Of a DNA stretch of 64,000 nt, positions 25,300-36,250 are shown in pieces; the stretch's first letter is position 1; every line of letters begins with the position of its first letter. A program made the translations under genes and the position numbers. Origin of the DNA: Albugo candida (taxonomy: Eukaryota > Oomycota > Peronosporomycetes > Albuginales > Albuginaceae); NCBI GenBank assembly GCA_905220665.1, contig CAJNAR010000187.1:46001-110000 (forward strand). Reading direction: 5' to 3'. The notes under the pieces are model-generated. The model ran no database searches. It saw only the letters and a program-made list of their open reading frames with translations, and had not been told where the DNA came from.

Positions 25300-26634
25300 T
25301 AGTGGATCTAATGATCGTTTGTGTAAAATGTCGGGGTAGTAGACATAAATAATAGTTCCAATAATGCGAGAGCTTTGGTCGCCCGAGTCAAACCGTGAAC
25401 AGTGTCCGGCACTGACTTCCACCACGGCATCACTTTCTCGAACAATACAGCTCGCTTTGAGGGAACTTCTACACAAACATGGCGATTCCATCGCGTCGTA
25501 AACGTGACATCTTCGACGAGGTTGTGCGCTGCAAAAGCGCGATTCATTAGAAGATGTGCTGCTTCGTCCAACGCAGGATCGTTCGACTCCATACATGAAA
25601 TAAGCATTCCATTCATGGTGACTGGACCATCTAATGCTGCCCGGATTATTTGGTCCGGTTGGTAGAAAATTGTACCAGCCGACGCACATGTGGGATGCAA
25701 CGAATCGGCTTGGACCAGCATGTACGGTCGAAGCTGGTGGAGTGCATTTTTGGAATCCATTTCCATGAGCTCTCCTATTTCACCAATTCGAGTTGGTCGC
25801 TCCGCTTCTCCGCCGTTGTATGACGCTTCCTATAGAGGTGCTCTGCCTCTATCGAATTGGCCACCTCTTTTGGCATCCGTGCTTTCAAGGGAATAATTTG
25901 AATGCGGTTGCCATGCTGCGGATTGGCAACCGCTTGGAATTATTCGACTTCCACCTTCATAGTTGCGAGCACAGCAAAGTAAGTGCTTGTCGCCAACGTT
26001 GGGAGCGCCCGAGTTGGTGCATTGGAAACCATTTGGTCGAACGGCTCAGTCCAATTACGCTTTCCTCGAGTCCATAACAACTACATGTATGTGTCCCCAT
26101 CCCTTTCCAACCGTAAATGAGAGGATGATTGACTTTTCGCATGTCGGATGGGAGAGTGGGTTGCGATGAGTCTGGTGACCATGGTGGTGAGATAGAGGAA
26201 GGAGTGTTGAGGTCCAACAAAATTTGGTCGGGGTTATTTCGCTCCGGTCACCTCGCCTCCAATTCCTGAATTGGAACTGGCTTCTCCAACTTTTTTGGGA
26301 CCACCGTGACTGCCGTAGGCGCGGTTGTTTGTTTTTGTTTTTCATGTTGTGGTTTTGCTTGGTTTTGGTTCTGAGGTTGAGTGTGATTTGTGATTGACTT
26401 TGTGTTGTTATTGTTCTTTTTGTTATCGTTTGGCTGTTACCGGGCTCCCTTGTCTAATGCAGCAGCCAAATACAAGCAGTAAGAACCACGTTGACCAAAA
26501 CGTGGTCGTTCCGTTGGAATAGGAGCGTTCTTATTCCGTACTGGATAGAGCTGCTCGTCGTAAACGATTTGTTCAATCACTTTACCAACTCGAACCAGTT
26601 GTTGGGGACACGTCGAACAGTCAAAGTAGACTCT
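25300..26634 (-). pseudogene. LINE-1 B ORF1, C-terminal part (broken)
   Basis: This stretch continues ORF1 past its premature stops. It includes PTERPRFGQRGSYCLYL (about 26480-26530), which matches PFSTERPRFVQRSPYFLDL in copy A. Next comes a Gln/Asn/Lys-rich linker. The last part is the well-preserved 153-codon frame 25308-25766, beginning MEMDSKNALHQL and containing SCMESNDPALDEAAHLLMNR, which is also conserved in copies A and D. I recognise no named domain in that last part. It could be a separate short ORF, but conservation in order across three copies favours one ORF1 broken by frameshifts. Confidence 0.6.
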
Positions 26635-27531
26635 TCATGTCGACATCACCACTTCTTTAGTGGGAACCGTCTCGCGAAAGGTGTCATATACCACTTGGCA
26701 CCCGAGTTTGTGAAGAGAGCGGAGAATGTTATTCCGTTCTTCCTCCACGCCGACACCGAAAACATCGAGGTAGTACTTTGTTTCAAGAGTATCAAACTCT
26801 CGAAAAAAATACTTTTCCCCAAGGATAGTCACCGGCTGACACTCCAACTGTTGGCAGGCATCCGCCGTGGTGACCATCACCCTGATGTTTCCCTCTGGCA
26901 TTTTGGATACCTGAGCGATTGACCGGCTCTCCAGTAGGCTTTCAAAGACCGGATTGCCGTGGTCTCGCATTAAGGAGGTCAAAATTTTCCCATTTGGAGT
27001 ACGGGTCAAGGACTGGCCCGTCTCCAAGACCATCGGGAAGGTTGCTTTCCGGATTTGGAAAGGTCTTGCTGCTTCCAATTTCGCAGACAGAACAGACCAA
27101 TCCGGGTGCTCCCCATCAGCATATAGCTGCAGTATAGCCTCGATATCCGATGCTTTTGGCTTTGGGAGCTCCACGCGAAATTTCGCCCGAGCTCTTGCCT
27201 GGTCCTTACGTAAGGACTCCTGCGACTTGATTATTTCTGCCAAAGTAGGACCTTTGGTGTCGTCCACACTTGCAGTTGCAGTTGCCTTTGGGTCACCCTG
27301 TGACGAGGCAACGACAGTACCGCTTATATTACCGGTACCACATCCTACACCGGTAGTACCGGTATTAACATGTACCGTCATACAGGGGGGTACTTCCACG
27401 TCATCACACAGGGGTGATGACTCATCAACAATCATGCAATCACTCAAAACAGGGTGACTCATGAGGGTTGCCACGTCACTACAAGTGGACGCTAGCACCC
27501 TTGGTTGTGTCGATATGTCGACTTGGACCAT
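26635..27531 (-). pseudogene. LINE-1 B ORF1 protein, N-terminal segment (298 codons, ended by an internal stop)
   Basis: The frame opens at ATG 27531, about 100 bases inside the element's 5' end, and closes at TGA 26635. The N terminus is acidic and Ser/Thr-rich. The middle contains a charged helical stretch (IIKSQESLRKDQARARAK), and the C-terminal third (EGNIRVMV, TKYYLDVF, GVEEERNNIL) looks like a globular RNA-binding-type domain. ORF1 proteins of this class bind element RNA; that role is inferred from position. The TGA falls in MST*RVYF. Copy A at about 1140-1155 has MSTWIVYF, so TGG changed to TGA here. After the stop the same frame continues (RVYFDCSTCPQQLVRVGKV...) to a second stop, TAA, after LDKGAR (about 26448). 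Confidence 0.75.
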
Positions 27532-27628
27532 TGTTTTCGAGAGGAAAGAGTTGAAAAAGGTAGTTTTTCGAGTTGTTTTGTACTAACTTGGGGGGTTACG
27601 TAGTAGCCGGCAAATTGTGAAGTGGGTC

Positions 27629-27645
27629 GGTCGTATAGCTCAGTT
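27629..27645 (+). repeat. Target-site duplication of SINE copy 2 (tRNA-Ile 5' segment), left
   Basis: GGTCGTATAGCTCAGTT repeats nucleotides 1-17 of the tRNA-Ile-like gene at 27963 with one mismatch in the last base. The 5' end of LINE-1 copy B ends immediately to its left. Confidence 0.8.
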
Positions 27646-27962
27646 AAGGGTGTTCGCCCGTAGTACTTTTATTTAGACACCTTTCTGTTACTACAGTTTG
27701 GTGGTTTCTACTCTATTCTAATCACTAGTATGTAACGCTCTGAAGAGCCCGGTCCAACTCCTGTACAGTTATTTTCTGGTGTAGTTGCCAGCGGTCTTGA
27801 CACGTCCATATCTTCATAGAGTAGGTTGATATTTACGTGGAGGAATCTTTGCCTCCGCGGAGGGGCCCCATCGCAGCCCTTTTGCCACCGCCGGGATTCG
27901 AACCGGGGTACACACGGTCGAGACACATGTCTACTATCCGCTAGCCTCCCCGACGGGGCGCT
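27646..27962 (-). mobile_element. tRNA-derived SINE, copy 2
   Basis: This is a second, almost collinear copy of the SINE at 20217-20534, 317 bp long, with about 15 differences by hand count. The B box GGTTCGAATCC is at 27894-27904 and the A box at 27926-27943 (minus strand). It is inserted between nucleotides 17 and 18 of a tRNA-Ile-like gene, whose first 17 bases are duplicated on its left. The right (5') end of the SINE is thus only a tRNA start away from another internal polymerase III promoter of opposite orientation. Confidence 0.8.
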
Positions 27963-28035
27963 GGTCGTATAGCTCAGTCAGTAGAGCACAGTGCTAATAA
28001 CGCTGCGGTCCAGAATTCGAGCCCCTGTATGACCA
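27963..28035 (+). tRNA. tRNA-Ile (AAT)-like gene, T-stem damaged
   Basis: The 73 bases fold into a cloverleaf. The 7-bp acceptor (GGTCGTA with TATGACC, one G-U pair) is complete, as are a 4-bp D stem (GCTC/GAGC) and a 5-bp anticodon stem CAGTG/CGCTG. The loop CTAATAA carries anticodon AAT (27996-27998), reading isoleucine ATT. The T-loop TTCGAGC is normal, but the T stem CAGAA/CCCTG has two A-C mismatches, including position 53-61, which is nearly always G-C. Two G-to-A changes from CAGGG would explain it. It is either a decayed gene or a functional tRNA weakened by mutation. Its first 17 bases are the duplicated target of SINE copy 2. Confidence 0.7.
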
Positions 28036-30149
28036 AACTGTTTGCATACCTATCGCATTAGGGGTGTATGTGTTCATCTAGCATAGGTAGCGCTTGTAAT
28101 AGATATGATATGGATTTCGGTCACAACTCACTGCACGCTCCGATAACAATAAACGTTTGCATGCAGACATAATTGAACACTATCTTTCAATCGTAACGGA
28201 TTAAACTGAAAGAACGCAAAGAACGTATCAAAAACATCTATCTCCTTTAGGCCACAAAGGTGTAACGATCATGCGATGAGTTATTTTCTACGTCATCTGA
28301 AAATAACTTTTTAAGGATTTTAACTCGGAGGTTTTGGTGGTGTGGCTCTAAACTGTCACAATCTATGTTAAGAACGACTTCTCGTTAAAATCTGGTAGTA
28401 ACAAGCTCAATGAAGGGTATTTGTAGGCGAGCGTTTTTCAGTCGATCTCGACAATGGAGCCATAGAAGAAACCATCCGATGTTCTACTGGAAGAATAAAG
28501 CACAAACCAAGTTACAACACAGTACAGATCGATTATTCAAGCGTTATAGCTATTTGATCATTCATGCGTTACAAAGTCTCTGGGAATCAACAGTGGGCAA
28601 TGTTTGTCCTGTGGCTCGCAGAGTTCGGAACTCATCTATGGAAGGGCTCAGTCTTAGACCAAGATATCGAATTTTTGATACGCTCATCATAAAAAGAGCA
28701 CGAAGCTTTACTCAAGATGTTACTCCCGGTAGCGCCCAGAAAATCAAGCACATGAAAGGAATGGATCTTTAAGGCAAAAAGGGGAAGAGTGGCGCTATCA
28801 GACGTCGAAGAGACCCTGTCTAAGAATCCTTCTGTAGATGCACGTGACTTTGTAGGTTCCGTGAGTCTAATGCGAAGCTTATACTAGCGGACTTACGCGC
28901 GAAAATTGCGTCTCCAAAAGGGCAGAATAGAATAGTAGCTCTCGAAATTATTCGAGACGTCATAAGATTGGTGAATGAACTTGCGACATGGTAATTGTGA
29001 CGATCTTGTAGAGATACTGAAGCTTCTAAGTCAAGAGTACGACATGAATATTGTGGCTAAGTCATTCGAAGAAACTATTTGATCGAAGATGGCGATATAT
29101 TGTCCGATAAAAAGACTGTCATCCTCGAGAGACCTAGTAAACATATGATGCCATACAACATCTCGTGATAACTATATCAGCAGATGTATGATATACGCAT
29201 TTGATTATCTCCAACGAAAGATAAGGCATCTCAAGCACGATTCCAGACCGTCTCGTTCATCGAAAGAAGTTTGATTAAAGTCTCGAATTGCTTTACGACC
29301 ACTTACGTTGCCAATCGAGCCTGAGTAACAAATATAGCAATACGACATGTAAAGCCGACACTCTGCTCGACAGGTGAAGACATAGATCCAGCACTTCGAA
29401 TATCAAGCGGTAGAAGCTCTCCTATGGGTACGAAATCCGCTTATCTCTATTTCTAATCAAGGACACGATGGTATCAAGCAATAGAGCTAGTTCTCGATTC
29501 AAGTGAACATGCCTTGGAAGGATGCGATCAAATGTAAAATCAGCTCCAGAAGCAAGAGAATAAAAGCTTTGGAAGCATAAAAAAAGGTATAGAAGATAAA
29601 CGCTGACAGAAATGAAAGCACCAGCGAGCAGTACAAATTGCTACCGGTCTCACTAAAATGCTCCTATTAGCGGAGCTGCCATTGACTCAAGCGAAAGATT
29701 CTGATGAATGTGAAAGAATCGTAAGTGATTTTGTACAAGATCAGTAGCCTAGATGTCCAAGCTAGAATCCGTTGTATTAAGGGGATCAACCGCAAACGTG
29801 TGATCGAGTAACTCAAAGTATTTGTAGGGTCACCGAAGTAGATCATTTGCGTCTCGGCGAAAGATTTACTTTATTTCGCAGAGCGTACCGGTGAATCTAA
29901 ATACAGAATATTAATGTATTCAGAGAACGAATTCCAAGCGATTGACTTATTGGCATCAGATTTATGTCGTCATCGAAGCATCATCGTGTCAATGGGGCTT
30001 CCTTCATCATTGTACGAAATAAGTGATCATAAATAATGTGTCCGAACCAGTCCGACGACTGATTATTGCATTCAGTGATGACACATATCCAGAATAAGTC
30101 GTCAGTCGCATCCTTTACTATATAACTTTGACAAATTCACCCTGCTTTC
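28036..30149. other. Decayed region with coding-like fragments, unidentified
   Basis: There is no complete gene. On the plus strand around 28780-29083 a protein-like reading can be followed through one or two frame changes: VALSDVEETLSKNPSVDARD, then ADLRAKIASPKGQNRIVALE and IIRDVIRLVNEL (28884-28991), then DDLVEILKLLSQEYDMNIVA (29000-29083). It is helical and amphipathic, but I recognise no family. It may be the gag or upstream pol part of the gypsy relic to the right, or an old host gene. The 120-codon open frame at 28410-28772 has no resemblance I can name. Confidence 0.35.
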
Positions 30150-31140
30150 ATTGTATGTTCGTTAAAGCCATATCCATACTGATCAAGGATTTGTATGAAA
30201 TTTATGTCCATGAGCTTCGTTCGAGTACATTAGGTCACGCGGGCTGTAATCGTCGGATGCCAAAATTCAAAAAGCTCTGTCACTATAATGGGAACAATGT
30301 ACAGACGGGTATGCGCAGAAATTCTACCGAAACTGTGATTTGATAATTGAAACAAATATTGGAAATTTATGCCAAGAAGGAATGTAAAGAACGGATACGG
30401 GTGCGTATGAGCGATGGATATCGTCGTGCAAAGCTCTCGTGATTCATATAAGGAAACGCAATGAGAGTGGGAATATCCTATGCTTCTCCGACCACATGGA
30501 GACACTAAATACGAAAATAATGGATGTATTTGATCTTGAAGATTCCAGCAATCTGATCCCGAATAACTTTCGATTGATGTAAAATTTGAAGATGATAAAG
30601 TATCGTGGAAAAAGGGACTCATGGGAATGGAACTGGCACAAAGTATTTGAAAGCAGAAAGATTGTGCGATGCGTTTACGAATACCTTGTATCAATTATGG
30701 GCACTGAAACTTCGATGGAGTGATTGGAAGGCCTATTTGAAGAGAATAGTCGCTCAAGTTGGTGGAATACAATCGACCTATACTAGTGAAATATCCATGG
30801 CTTTTAGGACCGATTCTTTGAATGGATGCTCTTATCACGTCGCACGATACTCAAGTGCTAGGTCAAAGATCAATCAATACCAATAATTTGATGTAAGAAA
30901 ATCTGTTACTTTTACTATCGCAGGAACTACTGAGTCAGGTTGGACGTGCGGATATTCTCGACCGGACAACTGATAATATTAAAAGCTACGTGCATCAGCA
31001 CATCAATGAATCTTACCGTACCCATAGTCCCAGAGATCAAAGATTTTCTTGTTCAATCACGATAAACACGAAAGAAAAGCTAAACAAATGATATTTGAAG
31101 GACTTCAATCAGCTGGAGTGTTAGTCAGATGTATTGATAT
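30150..31140 (+). mobile_element. Decayed Ty3/gypsy integrase relic
   Basis: The plus strand retains the order of a Ty3/gypsy integrase. About 30190-30320 reads as the zinc-binding domain: STLGHAGCNRRMPKFKKL then CHYNGNNVQTGM, where the expected His and Cys pairs are partly lost (NSTET where CTEC is expected). About 30640-30760 reads YLKAERLCDAFTNTLYQLWA and SDW, then WKAYLKRIVAQVGGIQSTYT, like the core domain between the second Asp and the HPQTDG block. About 30945-31010 reads DILDRTTDNIKSYVHQHINE and about 31050-31130 reads HDKHERKAKQMIFEGL, like the C-terminal part after the core. Stops and frame changes are dense. Reverse transcriptase, RNase H and LTRs are not recognisable. Confidence 0.55.
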
Positions 31141-32574
31141 CTAACCAGCGATGACGCGCACTCCGACACCACTTTTTACCAAGTCCACGGGATCAGTTGC
31201 AGTAGAACGAGCCAGCAATGAATCTAGGAAGAAGAAGATTTCACGATGTAAGCAGCATCTCCTAGATGTAATAATGAGCAGAGCATTCAGCGTGAAGATG
31301 AGCTCACTTTGAAATGGAAACAATTCGCAACGATGAGTTACCATCGTGGACGTCGCTAAGCACTATTCGAAAAGGTTTATCACTTTGTATATCGCTATAA
31401 TGGTACGGTTCAGCACTCCCAAAGACTCGATGAAGGAGCCATATAAAGCTCAAGGTGGTCGAGAATTGCTCAATAAAGGATTCTCGCTTCTGGGGAGGTA
31501 GCGAGGCTCAAAAAGCAGCAATGTTGACGAAAGCCAAATCTCTCGATGATTCTTCAAGCCGAAATCGCAGTCAGTGATGAACACGTCAACTGGCGATATT
31601 ATTGATTTCGCGAATGAGCGGAGCAATTGTTTACCTTATGTCTTAAAAAGGTATGACGGCATTCATTTCCGATCTCCTCGTATCTTTAAAACAGCAGCCT
31701 GACGAGATCAGTTTTACCCTCGATATCATGTTCAAACGGAACACATGATGGGCCATAGGCAAAAATGCTCAAGCCTCTGGCTATAGTACTGAAAGTACTC
31801 GCATCGCTATCTACACTTTCGCAGTAGCAACAAACTTGTGTCGGAACAATAAAGCTAGGATCCTTATCCGTGATGCCAAACACCGTTTACGCCTTTTTTG
31901 CCGAGATCTTATTCGGAAGATACCTGATGTCCGCTTATGTGAGAAATACATGTCGTCTCTGTTGAAAAGAATCATGACGACAAATATATGACAAGCCAGT
32001 GTAAATGCAAAGATATGGCCGAAAAACTCTTGTCATTCTTCCGGGAATGGCACCCTGTTCGAGAAAAAGCTCCAATGGGATATAGACAATTCGTGACCGC
32101 GAAGGATTACGACGTACATGAGTAAGCGCTTTTTTTGTTGTTGCGTTTTACCGCACAGATGTCATTTTGAAACGGTTCTCTCGACTTGTTCAGGTTTCTA
32201 CACAGCAAAGAAATCGATTCGAATCGTTCGAACATGAAACACTCTATGCCAAATGAATCACGATCATTCACCACATTCCAATTACTTTGATTGCAAAAAT
32301 ATGACTCAGCAAAAAAATACGGATACGGAAGCGACATTGAACTTGCTAAGTCGTTGGCACACGATGAAGAAAATGTTGTTATGTATTATCTCGATTGTGG
32401 CGCATTCTAGTGACTGGATTGGAAGCGATTCGATTAACTGCGATCGTGGTGAGCTTTCCGAAAAGTATGATAGTTCGCTTCGGCTGATAGAAAGGAAGGT
32501 GAAGTGGGTGAAGTTGTCGTCTGGAGTTTGAAGAATTGAGTCCGAAGTTGTACCAGGTGACATGCGTTGAAGGC
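31141..32574. other. Decayed stretch without a recognisable gene
   Basis: Only short coding-like fragments are visible on the plus strand, for example KKYGYGSDIELAKSLAHDEE near 32310-32370 and REWHPVREKAPMGYRQFV near 32040-32095. Neither matches a family I know. The right edge is sharp where a LINE-1 piece begins. Confidence 0.4.
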
Positions 32575-33390
32575 TATTTAGTTTCAAGAGTATCAAACTT
32601 CCGAAAAAAATACTTTTCCCCCAGGATAGTCACCGGCTGACACTCCAACTGCTGACAGGCATCCGTCGTGGTGACCATGACCCTGATGTTTCCCCAAGGC
32701 ATTTTGCACACCTGAGCGATTGATCGGCTTTCCAGTAGGCTTCCAAAAACCGGTTTGCCGTGGTTGCGTTTTAAGGAGAACAAAAAAATTCTCATTGGTG
32801 GACGGGTCAAGGACTGACCCGTCTCTCTGCAAGACCATGGTGGAGGTGGCTTTCCGGATTTGGAAAGGTCTTGCTGCTTCCAATGTTTCAGCCGAGACCG
32901 AACACTCTGGATACTCTATTTGAATCTCCTGATATCCTCGATATCCAAGGAGTTCGGCTTAGCGCGCTCCACGCGGTATCTCGCCGGAGCTCGAGTCCGC
33001 TCCTTACGTAAGGACTCCTGTGACTTGATAAGGTCCGCCAAAGTGGGACTTTTGGTGTCATACACACTTGCTGTTGCCTTTGGGTCAACCTGTGACGAGG
33101 CAATGACAGTACCACCGGTACCACATTCTAGATCGGTAGTACCGGTTTTACCCTGAACCGTCACTCCGTAGGTGAGGGTACTTTCCACGTCATCACACAG
33201 AGGTGATGACTCATCAACAATCATGGAATCAATCAAAACAGGGTAACTCCTGAGGGTTGCCACATCACTAAAAGTAAACGCTAGCACCCTGCGTTGTGTC
33301 GATATGTTGACTTGAAAGACTTGAAACATGTTGTTTTTCGAGTTGTTTTGTATCAATTCGGCGAGTTACGTAGAAACGCTTGGTTGTGAA
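32575..33390 (-). mobile_element. LINE-1 copy C, 5'-end piece only
   Basis: About 815 bases correspond to the first 860 or so of LINE-1 copy B (26770-27628): the 5' leader with the GTTACGTAG core near 33365, the acidic N terminus of ORF1, the LIKSQESLRK helix, and the block up to the residues FFRKFDTLETK. The frame is broken repeatedly. The rest of the element is absent, which is the reverse of normal LINE truncation. The 5' end abuts LINE-2 copy a at about 33390. Confidence 0.8.
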
Positions 33391-36250
33391 TGTTTGTCGG
33401 AGGTATATGAAGACATGGCGTTCGTGTTCATCCAAGAAACAACAGGGTTTGCCGTCGCGTCGTAATGAGGAAGCACGGCGATTGAGACTGTCCCGTAGAT
33501 GAATTTGAACGTCGTAGTCTATCAGGAGTAAACCGGACAACGCCAAGGGGCATGAGAAGGTGAAAGGTAAGAACGCGGAAGGATAGAGAACAATGATTCT
33601 CGTGATGGTATGAAGCCGGTGGAACACAAGTAATATCTCGTAGATGAGAGTCGTAAAAGGGTGCGGGGAATGAACGTGAAATCCAGGCGATGACGTTGGC
33701 CTGGGCCAGAAAAAAGATGTCCGCTGAGGTGACAAACCTGCTAGCGGTCAGCGAGGTGGATGCATTGGAGCCAATGCAGATCTTGCGGTCGACCAGGGGC
33801 AAGCTGATGATCCTTCGAGTTTGCTTGATCGAGTAACAGGTTTATGGGAAGGTTGAAATCTCCGCATACCATGTGGACGATATCACTTGAGGATTGAGTC
33901 GGTATTGCGGAGAAGAAGAAGGCGAAGGTCTGGGGTGGGTTTTAGGACGTAAACACCGAGTAGGTGATATCGTTGGTCGTTGAGGATGCCGAAAGAGCTA
34001 TTAAGCTTTTTTGGTTGAGTGGAACGTTCGAAGCTTCAAGTGATGTCTTGTACTCCCGGGAAAGTATGATTGGAGCCGAAAATGACATAAAACCCATAAT
34101 GGCCTATGTGGGTAGGAAATGGAGAGTCGGACCAAAAGGCCTGCGTTTTAGAATCATGTCGTTGGAGATAATAAGTTGCTGAATTATGGCGCTCCAATGA
34201 AGGGCAGCGGGTTTCTTGAAGGAACACGACTTGATGGTGTTGGTGAGATTTGGAATACAAAGAGGGTACTGGCGCATTGGGTTCGTTAATATTGAGAATG
34301 GCGTCTTTGGCCAGCCAAGGTGCGGTATTAGACGCAACTGGAAGGTAGGAGTGTCAATGCTGGGGGATGAGTCACGGTTGAGGGCTTCTAATGTAGACAA
34401 GGCGAGCTTGGTTGAGGGTAACGTGGTGGGTTACATAAGCAATGTCGTACCCATTGAAAAGAGTGCAAGCAGAATGATACATTTGTTGGTGAGAAGGAGA
34501 ACCAGTGTACCGGGAAAGTAAGATGTCGATGAGGTAATAAGATGTTGTATCTCCAATGGATCAAAGTAGACATTTAGTGCTGAAATGAGTAAAAATAGGT
34601 CCTAAGCGGCAAGGAAGCGGATGTGCATCGTTGCATGAACTTCACTGTCTTGGGGTTGGATCAGGAGATTTGAATATGTCGAACTGGAGCGAAAGCTAAC
34701 AAAGGCATGAAGTACTGAAGAAAACGTGTAGCCGTAAGCACGGTGCAGTGAGTGAGAAGGGGTCCAAGGTTCTGTAAAAGGGGATTCTAGCGTTGCATAG
34801 AAAACGGTCATGAAAATGGTGCTGGATGAACTGAAATATGTAGGAGCTTTGTTTAGGGATTGTGTTCGAACTCGCTAAGTAACTCATCATCAATGAACTC
34901 AAAACAAATTGCCCGACACATCGAGCTAACATCGAAGCGGATAGAAGAAGATCGGATAGCAGGAAATGTACCAGATTTTGATGACGTAATACGCCCGGGA
35001 CATTGGAGGCGAGAAGAATCACTTTCCTGCATAACAAAATCTAACAGAGATATGGCCAAGTCGAACATGACATAGGTATCTCAGGATCGCAATGATCGAT
35101 CCAAAGAGGCTCGTAGATAGCGGATGCGGTGGGGAAGACAGAAGTCATATGTTTATCCACAATATTCACATGTGTTTAGGTATGTGTGTGATGGGGCGAT
35201 GAAGGCGATCTGTAGCAACGTAGGACGCTCGATTGACAAGGTGGAAGGGAATGACAATCACCTTAAGCATATGCGGCGATGCTTCATCATCGATGAAGGA
35301 TACGTTGGAAAGGGTTTCGTCTCCACCCAAAATGAAGATTAATTCATCCGAGGGCACTAAAAGGGCTTGAGGCATCAGTATGTCCGGGGTGACAGAGTGT
35401 ATAGTATATAGTGAACGTATAGTATCGAGACTCCATGGGATGCTAAATGTTATCGGCTGAGAAGGAGGAGGTTCGGCAGTTTAGAAACGGGGCGGAAGAG
35501 AGGAGATACGATTTTGTTGTCCTTGCTTATACGATGAGTCACCGCCATGGGCGAAGAAGTGGTGAGAGGTCGAGCGGGTCCAGGAAGGAGATCTCGCGAA
35601 GTAGGAAACTATTTGGGAGAACGCAATACGGGATTTTTTTCGAGTTGAAATGAACAGTCTGCTGATTTGACAGAATTCCGCTATTGGTTGGCGGGGAAAT
35701 ACCAGGAGGGAGTCAACCACGATGCTCAAACTAATCATAAATTTCGGTGTCGGTGACGCGGTTCGGTACGCGTATCAAGTCGTCCTATTGACGAGAAGCA
35801 AAGGAAGAGAAACGAGCAATACGTGCTGCAGTTCTGAAAATTGATGATTCAAGGCAGGATAAATCTGAAGCCACCTTGCGTAGACAAATACCCATGTCGG
35901 AAATGAGACGGAAGTCACGGAAAAATAGATTGTTCTTTGCATCTTGCCATGCGAGGGGTTGAAAGTCGTTGCCGAGTTCATGAAGGATCTAGAAGAGATT
36001 CTTGGAGCGAGATTGGCACCACACGAAAAGCCTGGGTCGATTCCAAGGTGGATACACAGGAGGTTTGGTGGTCGAACGGTGGATAAGAATTGGCGTAAAA
36101 GGTTAGGAGTGAGATTGACAAGGTGGACAGAGTTGCAGATCCATGAGTCAAAGGCGCCTGAGAGATGTCGCGGAACGGTAGAAAATACTGTCGAGAGGGA
36201 GCAAGGAAGGTCGATAAACCGTATGTTTTTTTCAATAGGGCGGTAATTGC
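33391..36250 (-). mobile_element. LINE-2 copy a (ORF1 and endonuclease; reverse transcriptase missing)
   Basis: This is a minus-strand copy of the second LINE family. ORF1 lies at about 34400-36240; the block WQDAKNNLFFRDFR near 35900-35950, read in pieces, aligns with the equivalent ORF1 block of copies b, c and f. The endonuclease lies at about 33430-34400 and matches copies b and f in order, but its motifs are eroded. Homology with copy b begins at 33391, equivalent to about 38395 in that copy, exactly at the end of the endonuclease, so everything downstream has been lost where LINE-1 copy C now lies. The right end is approximate because copy b is joined there. Confidence 0.7.

Larger units (their letters stand above)
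20552..27628 (-). mobile_element. LINE-1 copy B, near full length (about 7.1 kb)
   Basis: This is the reference copy of the LINE-1 family, on the minus strand. Its order is a 5' leader (about 27532-27628), ORF1 (about 25300-27531), and ORF2 with an APE-type endonuclease, reverse transcriptase and a C-terminal Cys/His motif (about 20866-25065). A 3' UTR of roughly 300 bases follows, with CAACTTTACA-type short repeats, ending near 20552. Both ends abut the first 17 nucleotides of tRNA sequences, but of two different tRNAs, so the flanks are not a simple target duplication. A small number of stops and frameshifts break both ORFs; the copy is inactive but far younger than copies A and D. Assignment to the L1-like group is by domain order and motifs only. 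Confidence 0.85.

Noticed and set aside
26954..27457. 167-codon plus-strand ORF opposite LINE-1 B ORF1
   Set aside because: It is the antisense shadow of ORF1, which is conserved in the minus-strand sense in copies A and C.
20535..27645. Simple target-site duplication around LINE-1 copy B
   Set aside because: The left flank belongs to a GCGCGAG tRNA and the right flank to a GGTCGTA tRNA; they share only AGCTCAGTT, so they cannot be a plain duplication.
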